Shown in pieces: positions 57,900 to 64,000 of a stretch of DNA of 64,000 nt. This DNA is from Yinghuangia seranimata (GTDB taxonomy: Bacteria > Actinomycetota > Actinomycetes > Streptomycetales > Streptomycetaceae). Under the pieces are notes generated by a model that searched no databases, was not told the origin of the DNA, and saw nothing but the letters and a program-made list of their open reading frames with translations. Made by a program: the position numbers and the translations under genes. Position 1 is the stretch's first letter. Every line of letters begins with the position of its first letter. The DNA lies in assembly GCF_029953285.1 (NCBI RefSeq), contig NZ_JASAOI010000052.1, forward strand, positions 62,001-126,000, given 5' to 3'.

Positions 57900-59119
57900 C
57901 CGCGGCGGGTGCTCGCCATGACGAAGCGGACGTCGGCGGCGAGGTTGCGGAGCGTGTCCTTCTGGGTCAACGCCTGCGGCCCGTAGGGCAGTTCGTTCTT
58001 CGTCGTGCCCATCGAGGTCGGGAACGGCTCGCCCGCGCCGAGGGTCGCGGCGACGGCGGCTTGGAGGGTGAGGCCGGTGCGCACGCGGGCGGGGAGCTGC
58101 TCCCAGTCGGGGTAGTCGGTGAGCCGGGACTTGCCGGCGTCGTGGAACTGCGGTGCGGCGAGCCTGAGTCCACGCCCGCGGGCGGTCTCGACGACGTGCT
58201 GCGTGAACTCCTCGCACGTGAGCGCCGCCGTGCCGGCCGTCGCCCAGTAGACCGCCGGAAGCCGCTCGGGGTCGCGCACGGCGAGCCCGGCCAGCGCGGT
58301 GACCGCGTGCGCGAGCACGTCGCGCGGCACCATGTCGAGCCGCTGGTGCGGGGCGCAGGCGGAGGTGTTCGTACCGCCGAGCAGCATCGCGATGTGCGCG
58401 TGCACGGCCTGCTGCTGCGGCGTCCAACCGGTGTCGACGTCGCCCATGACCAGTGACGGGCGCACGACGCACGCAAGCGCGCCGGAAGCGGCGACCGCGC
58501 GCTCGGCGGCGATCTTCGACTCCAGGTACGCGATCGGTCGTGCGGTGTCGTGGCCGTCAAGCAGCGCGGCCGCCTCGCGGGCCTGGTCGATGCGGTCGAC
58601 GAACGCGGTCGAGACGTGGATGAGCGGCACACCGGCGTCGTGCGCGAGCTCCGCCATGCGGCGCGAGCCGGAGACGTTGACGCGCTGGAAGTCGTCGGCG
58701 TCGTCGTCGTAGCAGGCGCGTCCGGCGGCGTGCACGACCACGTCGGCGCGGGCGGCCAGCGCGGCCCACACCCGGCTGTCCAGGCCGAGCCGCGGCGCGG
58801 CGAGGTCGGCCACGACCTCCTCGTGCGCGTGCGCCGACGCACGGCGCCCGCGCAGCGCGACGACCCGGAAGTCGCCGGCCAGCGCACGGGCGAGGGCCTC
58901 GCCGATGACGCCGCTGACACCCGTGAGCAGGACGGTCGGCGGCTCGGGGACGGCCGCGCCGGGGTCGGCCTCCTCCGGTTCCACCACGGGAGCCGCGACG
59001 TCACCGTCCGGCGAGCCGCCCTGCGACGGCAACGCGGCCGAGGCCGGGACCGGAGCGGGCACCGTGACCGGGATTCGGACCGGGCACAGCGGCGTGGATA
59101 TGCGAGACAACGAATTCAC
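57896..59119 (-). CDS. NAD-dependent epimerase/thioester-reductase-like SDR
   Basis: About 407 residues. After a Pro/Val-rich N-terminal linker of about 60 residues, the extended-SDR Rossmann fold begins VLLTGVSGVIGEALARALAG; the catalytic YxxxK is AYLESKIAAERAV, with IHVSTAFVD before it, and VVRPSLVMGDVDTGW afterwards. This matches male-sterility/thioester-reductase or CarR-like reductase domains. The start is uncertain: GTG 59119 (GGTGG upstream) or ATG 59188. It may reduce a fatty-acyl or aryl thioester, but the linker suggests membrane or protein association. Substrate unknown. Confidence 0.82.
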   Translation of the reverse strand: MNSLSRISTPLCPVRIPVTVPAPVPASAALPSQGGSPDGDVAAPVVEPEEADPGAAVPEPPTVLLTGVSGVIGEALARALAGDFRVVALRGRRASAHAHEEVVADLAAPRLGLDSRVWAALAARADVVVHAAGRACYDDDADDFQRVNVSGSRRMAELAHDAGVPLIHVSTAFVDRIDQAREAAALLDGHDTARPIAYLESKIAAERAVAASGALACVVRPSLVMGDVDTGWTPQQQAVHAHIAMLLGGTNTSACAPHQRLDMVPRDVLAHAVTALAGLAVRDPERLPAVYWATAGTAALTCEEFTQHVVETARGRGLRLAAPQFHDAGKSRLTDYPDWEQLPARVRTGLTLQAAVAATLGAGEPFPTSMGTTKNELPYGPQALTQKDTLRNLAADVRFVMASTRRG

Positions 59120-60198
59120 CTCGTTCCACCGGCCGCCGCGGATCGCGGAGGCATCCACGGGGAAACGTAGGCCAGTCGAGTCACCCATGCCACTCGAACG
59201 GTTACTGCGTGCGATAACCGCTGGTGAGGCGAACGGGTGACACGGGGTTTGCCGGGGTGGATCGCCCGAACAGAGGTACGAGCGGAGTCCGACGGGACGG
59301 CGAGACCGTCTTGGACGACGGCCGCGCCTGGCCGGCCCCCACGACCGACAACAGCGGCGCGCCCCTGAACGCGACCTGACCGTCAGCCCCGCCGGGGGGG
59401 GGGGGGGCCCCCCCCCCCCCCCGCCCCCCCCCGGGGGGGGGGGGCGCGCGGCGCCCCCCCCCCCGGCCCGGGGGCCCCCCCCGCGCCCACGGCACGCCGA
59501 CCTGCGGGGCGCGCAGCCCGGAGCCCGGTGGGGGGCGGACCTCCGGGCTGCGCACCCCGCACCCCACGGCCCGACCCGGTGGCGGTTCGGGCTGGGTCTC
59601 GCGGGTTCGCAGTTGCCCTCGTTGGCGGGACCGCGGCCGGGGTCGTCGGTTGCCGGGGCGTCTGGGGCCCGGTGTGTGGCCCGGGCGGCCTGCTCGTACC
59701 CGGGCCTTGACGGCCCTCCCGAACCCTGCGCCGGGCAGGCCGCCCGGGTGCTTGTGCCGGTGCGGGCGGGTGGGGTGGATCGGCGTCGGGGGTGTGCGGC
59801 GGCGTTCGGCGCGGACGGGGTGGGCCGGAACCGTCCCCACGCCGGCCGACCTCGTCCGGGCCCGGCCTCGGCGGGGGTCTCCCGCGTGTGGGGCCGGGCC
59901 GTCTTCCGGCTGCCTGTCCGCAGCGGGCGCCGAAGCGCGCCGCACACGCCCGATCTGTCCGATCCACATCCCCCGGCAGCCCGCACCGGCGGTCGTTGAC
60001 GGCTCTCTCCGGTTGATCGGCCGGAGTGCAGCCGGTGGTGCGATCCGTTCCTGCCGCCGTTCCCGCTGTTCCCGCCGTTCCTGCCGCTGCTCCGCGCCGG
60101 GCCGGGAGCTCGCTGCCCCTCCCCGGCCGTCTCGGCCGGCGCGCCACGCCTTCGCCGTACCGCCGGTCCGTCCCGTCAGCGGCGGCTCCGACGGCGGT
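59120..60198. other. Non-coding, low-complexity region
   Basis: Over 1 kb without a credible gene. All frames are Arg/Pro/Gly-rich. It contains the homopolymer tract described separately, and GC-skewed simple sequence, including a 9-bp-type repeat of TTCCCGCCG/TTCCTGCCG at about 60050-60095. It may be repetitive spacer DNA, or partly assembly error. The reductase start (59119/59188) lies at its left edge. Confidence 0.55.
59392..59490. repeat. Poly-G/poly-C homopolymer tract
   Basis: Runs of G (about 14), C (about 15 and 9), G (about 12) and C (11 and 8) follow each other almost without interruption, making a near-perfect palindrome. A 100-bp stretch of only G and C is abnormal even at this GC content. 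It would fold into an extreme hairpin and may also form G-quadruplexes. Sequencing or assembly error is a serious alternative, since such runs are typical failure points. Confidence 0.8.
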
Positions 60199-60711
60199 TC
60201 AGGCCACCGCTACCGGCACGTCCGCGGTGGTCGTCGGCGCGGCCCGCTCGGCGGTCGGAGCCAGGACCCGTTGGAGGTCCATCACCCAGTTCAGCTCCCA
60301 CGTCGCGCCCTCGTCGTTCGAGAAGCGCTGTTCCCAGCGGGCCTGGTCGCGGCCGAGTCTGTGCCAGACGAAGTGGACGCGGATCGTGCGCCCCTCGTAC
60401 AGGTCGATCCCGAAGAAGTCGCCTCGGTCGCCGTAGAACCCGCCGACGACCGGCGGGTCGAGGCGCCCGGTGCGGCTGCTGGTCCAGTGGATCGACCAGC
60501 GGTCCAGCTCGCGGTCGTACAGCCGCAGTGTCGCGCCGGAGAAGCCCTGCGTCGGGAAGACGATCTCGTCGATGTTGCCGAGCCCGCCGAGCAGGGGCCG
60601 TACCGTTGCGTGACCGACGAAGGTCTCCCACACGTCGCACCCCGCGAAGAGCCGGAAAAGCCGGCGGTTGGCGACGTCCCACGTGCCGTGAAGGAAGTCG
60701 AAGTCGTTCAT
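60199..60711 (-). CDS. Small barrel-type protein, divergent from WYL regulator
   Basis: A 170-residue protein starting MNDFDFLHGTWDVANRR. FLxGxW near the start, a predicted all-beta pattern and W/Y-rich strands (RWSIHWTSSRTGRL; IRVHFVWHRLG; RWEQRFSNDEGATWELNWV) fit DUF1579/lipocalin-like or heme-binding-type barrels. It is divergent from a WYL regulator through nested dyads and is probably its target. Ligand unknown. Confidence 0.78.
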   Translation of the reverse strand: MNDFDFLHGTWDVANRRLFRLFAGCDVWETFVGHATVRPLLGGLGNIDEIVFPTQGFSGATLRLYDRELDRWSIHWTSSRTGRLDPPVVGGFYGDRGDFFGIDLYEGRTIRVHFVWHRLGRDQARWEQRFSNDEGATWELNWVMDLQRVLAPTAERAAPTTTADVPVAVA

Positions 60712-60716
60712 GAGGA

Positions 60717-60749
60717 GACGGTACGAGGGGTCCCCTGACACCTACCGTC
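60717..60749. promoter_or_regulatory. Nested dyads for WYL regulator
   Basis: GACGGTA (60717-60723) and TACCGTC (60743-60749) are perfect inverted arms 19 bp apart, and between them is the perfect palindrome AGGGGTCCCCT (60726-60736). The block lies in the 72 bp between the divergent barrel-protein and WYL genes. The outer pair is a likely operator for the regulator; the inner palindrome may be a second site. Role inferred. Confidence 0.62.
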
Positions 60750-60783
60750 AGTGAATCCGTAAGCAGGCGCGCATAATCTGCTC

Positions 60784-61767
60784 ATGCGTGCCAGCCGGTT
60801 GTTGTCCCTGCTCCTCCTGCTCCAGGACCGCGGGCGGATGACGGCGCAGCAGCTCGCCGACGAGCTGGAGGTGTCGGTCCGCACCGTGTACCGCGACGTC
60901 GAGCAGCTCGGTGCGGCCGGGATCCCGCTGTACGGCGAGGCCGGGCACGCCGGCGGCTACCGGCTCGTCGACGGGTACCGGACGCGTCTGACCGGCCTGA
61001 CCGCCGACGAGGCGCAGGCGGTGTTCCTCGCCGGCCTGCCGGGCCCGGCCGCCGAGCTCGGATTGGGCGACGTGCTCGCGGCGGCGCGCCTGAAGCTGCG
61101 GGCCGCGTTGCCGCCGGAGCTGCGGGAGAGCGCGGGCCGGGTCCAGGAGCGGTTCCTGCTGGACGCCCCGGGCTGGTACGGCGACCCCGCCGAGACGCCG
61201 CACCTCCAGGCCGCCGCGTCGGCGGTGTGGGAGCGCCGAGTCCTCGCGGTGCGTTACCGGCGTTGGAAGAACCCCATGGTGGTGGACCGCCACCTCGAAC
61301 CGCTGGGCCTGGTCCTGAAGGCCGGCCGCTGGTACCTGGTGGCGGCGTCGGGGTCCGCCGGGCGCGCGTTCACCTACCGGGTCGACCAGATCCTCGAACT
61401 GGAGGTTCTGGCGGAGACGTTCGAGGCCCCTGAGGGCTTCGACCTGACCGCGCACTGGCAGGCCTATCTCGCGGACTTCTACGCACGCCTGCACACCGGC
61501 GTCGCGGAGATCCGCCTGTCGCCGTACGGCGCGCGGCGGGTGCGCGACATGCTGGGCGACGCCGTGCACCACGCGGTCGAGGAGACGGGCCGCCCGGACC
61601 CGGACGGCCCCGAGGGCTGGATCCGCGCGACCGTCCCGATCGAGTCGGTCGACCACGCCCACGGCCAGTTCCTGATGATGGGCACGTCGATCGAGGTCCT
61701 GGCGCCGACCGAGCTGCGGGACCGGGTCGCCGAGACCGTCCGCGAGCTCGCCGACCGCTACCGCTGA
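60784..61767 (+). CDS. WYL-domain transcriptional regulator (YafY type)
   Basis: A 327-residue regulator. The N-terminal HTH_11 domain (ASRLLSLLLLLQDRGRMTAQQLADELEVSVRTVYRDVEQL) is followed by GYRLVDGYRTRLTGLTADEAQAV and the WYL domain (VLAVRYRRWKN, HLEPLGLVLKAGRWYLVA). WYL domains bind nucleic acids or small ligands. It is divergent from the barrel protein across nested dyads and most likely controls it. A downstream convergent methyltransferase begins 10 bp after its stop. Confidence 0.93.
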   Translation: MRASRLLSLLLLLQDRGRMTAQQLADELEVSVRTVYRDVEQLGAAGIPLYGEAGHAGGYRLVDGYRTRLTGLTADEAQAVFLAGLPGPAAELGLGDVLAAARLKLRAALPPELRESAGRVQERFLLDAPGWYGDPAETPHLQAAASAVWERRVLAVRYRRWKNPMVVDRHLEPLGLVLKAGRWYLVAASGSAGRAFTYRVDQILELEVLAETFEAPEGFDLTAHWQAYLADFYARLHTGVAEIRLSPYGARRVRDMLGDAVHHAVEETGRPDPDGPEGWIRATVPIESVDHAHGQFLMMGTSIEVLAPTELRDRVAETVRELADRYR

Positions 61768-61777
61768 GCGCCCCTTC

Positions 61778-62590
61778 TTACCGCGTGGCGTGGGCGTACC
61801 AGATCCATTCGTGGTTCACCGCGAGCCGGTGCGGCATCGGTTCCAGCCAGGGGCAGCGGCCGGCTTCGAGGTCGGGGGCGCGGTACGCCTCGGTGTGCCA
61901 GGCGGGGTCGGCCAGCAGCTCGGCCGGATGGTCGGCGGAGCCGACGAACGGGACGCCGCGGTCCGCCATGTACGCGGCGAACTCGGCGCGGTCGGCCACG
62001 AATCCGGGGTGCGGGACGTCGAAGACCAGGTGGCTGCCGGGCGCGCTGAGCTCGGTGACGGTGTCGGTGATCGCGAGGGCGGCGTCGCGGTCGAGGTAGT
62101 AGAACAGGCCTTCGGCGAGCCACGTGGTGGGGTGGGCCGGGTCGTGGCCGGCGGCGGCCAGGGCGTGCTCCCAGGCGCCGCGCAGGTCGGCGTCGACGCA
62201 GGTGCGCCGGCACCGGACGGTCAGGCCGTGTGCGTCGAACACGGCGTTCTTGCCGTCGAGTTGCCCCGGCAGGTCGACCTCGTACCAGGCCGTCTCCCGG
62301 GGCAGGTCGAGGCGCCAGGGCCGGGTGTCGCTGCCCGCGCCCAGGCCCACGACCTGGCGGACGCCGTCGGTCATCGCGCGCTCGATGACCGCGTCGCCGA
62401 AGCGGCCTCGCCCGATCACGACCCCCATGGGGCCGCCGAGCGAGAGGCCGTACTCGACCTCGCTGACCGCCGGTTCGCCGGCCAGCAGGTGCGCGTGCGG
62501 ATCGCGCAAGTACGCGTCGGCACGGCGGTGTTCCATATCGCGCATGACGGCCATCCAGTCGCTGGTGGCCTGGATCGCTTCGTCGCCCAT
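61778..62590 (-). CDS. LCM-family SAM-dependent methyltransferase
   Basis: A 270-residue member of the leucine carboxyl methyltransferase family. SAM-binding is seen in VVGLGAGSDTRPWRLDLP, then YEVDLPGQLDGKN for the acidic residue, and WLAEGLFYYLDRDAA. Actinobacterial homologues methylate small molecules or polyketide carboxylates. ATG 62590 follows GGGAG at a good distance. Substrate unknown. Confidence 0.9.
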   Translation of the reverse strand: MGDEAIQATSDWMAVMRDMEHRRADAYLRDPHAHLLAGEPAVSEVEYGLSLGGPMGVVIGRGRFGDAVIERAMTDGVRQVVGLGAGSDTRPWRLDLPRETAWYEVDLPGQLDGKNAVFDAHGLTVRCRRTCVDADLRGAWEHALAAAGHDPAHPTTWLAEGLFYYLDRDAALAITDTVTELSAPGSHLVFDVPHPGFVADRAEFAAYMADRGVPFVGSADHPAELLADPAWHTEAYRAPDLEAGRCPWLEPMPHRLAVNHEWIWYAHATR

Positions 62591-62823
62591 GCGCTCGGCT
62601 CCCGTTGGTGCGTGTGGATCAAGCTTGGCCCGCCGCGGTCCTCCTCGTCACGTCGATCCGCCCGGTTTCACCCGATCGAACGCAGGCGCGAAGGGTGTTC
62701 GAAACCGACCGGGTGACGGGCAATCGTCGCGGCCGGTTCGCCTCCGGCTCACCTCGGGCTCGCCGGGGCGTCGTCGGGCGCTGCGACGGTGTGGCGCGTC
62801 GCCGACAGGATGGACGCATCACC

Positions 62824-63912
62824 ATGCCGCGTATCGGATTCGCCACCACCATGTCAGCCGTCGCCGTGGCCGCCGCCTCGGTGCTCACCGCCGCCGTCCC
62901 GGCCGCCGCGAACGGCAACGCGAACGGCAACGGCAACGGCCACACCAAGCACCGCACGTTCGACCTCCAGGCCCACCGCGGCGGCATCGGCCTCACCGTG
63001 GAGAGCACCATCGCGTCGTTCTCGAAGGCGCTGGACATCGGCGTGAGCACGCTCGAACTCGACGTCCAGATCACCGAGGACGGCAAGGCCGTGGTCACCC
63101 ACGACCGCAAGGTCGACGGCCGCAAGTGCGCCGACACCGCGCCCGCGACGCCCGGGGACCCGGAGTTCCCGTACGTCGGCAAGTACGTCAACACGCTCAC
63201 CCTCGCCCAGGTCCGCACGCTCGACTGCGGGTCGCGCCCGTTCCCCGACTTCCCCGGGCAGCGGACCTCGCCGGGCGCGAAGATGCCGCTGCTGAGCGAG
63301 GTGTTCGACCTCGTCCACGCGCGGCACGCGGACAAGGTCAAGCTGAACGTCGAGACCAAGGTCGAGGCGGGCGCCCCCGAGCAGACCGCGCCGCGCGAGC
63401 AGTTCGTGCAGGTCGTGGCGGCCGAGATCCTGCGCGCGCACATCCTGCGCCAGGTGACGGTCCAGAGCTTCGACTGGGGCTCGCTGATGCGGATGCGCCA
63501 GGTCGAGCCGCGGCTGCCGCTGGTCGCGCTGACGAACTACGACTTCCTGCAGACCGGGAAGCCCGGCAGGTCGCCGTGGCTGGGCGGCCTGGACATCGAC
63601 GACTTCGGCGGCGACCCGCTGCTCGCGGTCAAGTCGTTCGGCGCGTCGGCGTTCTCGCCGGTGCACGGCTTCCCGCAGGACGGCACGGTCGGCGACCCGG
63701 ACTACAAGCCGTACGTCACCAAGGCCATGGTGGACGAGGCGCACCGCCTCGGGCTCAAGGTCGTGCCGTGGACGATCGACGACCCGGCGACGATGGCCAA
63801 GCTGATCGACGACGGCGTCGACGGCCTCATCACGAACTACCCGGACCGGCTGCGCGCGCTGCTGGCCGAGCGCGGTTTCGTCCTGCCGCGCGCGTACCCG
63901 GCGCGTGGCTGA
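62824..63912 (+). CDS. Secreted glycerophosphodiester phosphodiesterase
   Basis: A 362-residue exported GDPD. A signal peptide (FATTMSAVAVAAASVLTAAV, then PAAANG) is followed by a short Asn-Gly repeat linker. The catalytic barrel has FDLQAHRGG (His), TLELDVQITEDG (Glu-x-Asp metal ligands), VVTHDRKVDG (second His), LNVETKV, and the late VPWTIDDPATMAKLIDDGVDG. It hydrolyses glycerophosphodiesters to glycerol-3-phosphate outside the cell, a phosphate- or phospholipid-scavenging role. Confidence 0.93.
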   Translation: MPRIGFATTMSAVAVAAASVLTAAVPAAANGNANGNGNGHTKHRTFDLQAHRGGIGLTVESTIASFSKALDIGVSTLELDVQITEDGKAVVTHDRKVDGRKCADTAPATPGDPEFPYVGKYVNTLTLAQVRTLDCGSRPFPDFPGQRTSPGAKMPLLSEVFDLVHARHADKVKLNVETKVEAGAPEQTAPREQFVQVVAAEILRAHILRQVTVQSFDWGSLMRMRQVEPRLPLVALTNYDFLQTGKPGRSPWLGGLDIDDFGGDPLLAVKSFGASAFSPVHGFPQDGTVGDPDYKPYVTKAMVDEAHRLGLKVVPWTIDDPATMAKLIDDGVDGLITNYPDRLRALLAERGFVLPRAYPARG

Positions 63913-63936
63913 GCGGTCGGTCCCCTGGGCCGCCCC

Positions 63937-64000
63937 TCAGAGGGCGGCGTGCAGTACCGCCGCGTCCACGAACGGCCGTTCGGGGCGCGGCGGGCAGCGC
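63937..64000 (-). CDS. C-terminal end of an unidentified gene
   Basis: A leftward frame open from the window edge ends with a TGA at 63937-63939. The last residues read RPERPFVDAAVLHAAL, a non-random, hydrophobic-helical end unlike GC-noise frames. Too little is present to name a family. It converges on the GDPD gene with 24 bp between stops. Confidence 0.55.
   Translation of the reverse strand, partial: RCPPRPERPFVDAAVLHAAL

Noticed and set aside
59500-60190. Several open frames in the gene desert
   Set aside because: All are composed of Arg/Pro/Gly/Ser strings with no domain, next to a probable artefact tract.
1-64000. tRNA, rRNA, integrase, transposase or attachment sites
   Set aside because: No cloverleaf-like segments, rRNA signatures, DDE or tyrosine/serine recombinase motifs were recognised on either strand.

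Overview
The window is very GC-rich (roughly 72-73 % by eye), densely coded on both strands, and uses GTG starts and GTGA/ATGA overlaps freely. MmyB-like XRE regulators, DUF3040, DUF4386, DUF5937-type ArsR regulators, YtrA-type GntR/ABC cassettes, WXG100 proteins and F420-type PPOX enzymes all point to an actinomycete, most likely Streptomycetaceae or a close relative (inference; no marker gene is present). No rRNA, tRNA, CRISPR array, integrase or transposase was seen. It reads as a chromosomal accessory region of many small regulator-plus-target modules.

Layout. 1-10 kb: a truncated lipoprotein, an MBL-fold hydrolase, and several divergent regulator/target pairs (MarR with alpha/beta hydrolase, TetR with DUF4386 membrane protein, TetR with methyltransferase, LysR with a 3-hydroxyisobutyrate-type dehydrogenase), most with perfect inverted-repeat operators. 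10-25 kb: class IV aminotransferase, secreted trypsin-like protease, epoxide hydrolase, yjdM, a GlxA-type regulator, quinone and zinc alcohol dehydrogenases, an ArsR regulator with a problematic start codon, an aldo/keto reductase, an orphan M20 dimerisation domain, and an imine-reductase-like enzyme divergent from MerR. 25-34 kb: carboxylesterase, DUF421 protein, a P450-TetR operon, an orphan cydA, a GntR-ABC exporter cassette and a phosphotransferase. 34.5-39.1 kb: the most distinctive locus. A membrane Ser/Thr kinase whose exported half is a pseudo-HtrA plus PDZ domain is divergent from a WXG100 protein, a WXG/coiled-coil membrane protein and a small unknown protein. 39-51 kb: EamA transporter with LysR, VOC, acetyltransferase, cytosine-deaminase-like, HAD and PhyH genes, a Tat-type class A beta-lactamase, small DUF proteins, an RNase Z-like MBL protein, and a NarL-type two-component system followed by TetR. 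51-64 kb: lipoprotein, hydrolase/MarR pair, PH-domain and TPR proteins, PPOX protein, NAD-dependent reductase, an abnormal poly-G/poly-C tract, a WYL regulator with its partner, an LCM-type methyltransferase and a secreted glycerophosphodiesterase.

Two themes run through the region. First, many targets have a sigma70-like -10 element whose last base lies 6-7 nt before the start codon, predicting leaderless mRNAs. Second, at least two TetR modules place one perfect operator exactly in the 17-bp promoter spacer with a second copy just downstream. The best candidate for an undescribed system is the kinase/pseudo-HtrA/WXG locus at 34.5-39.1 kb.
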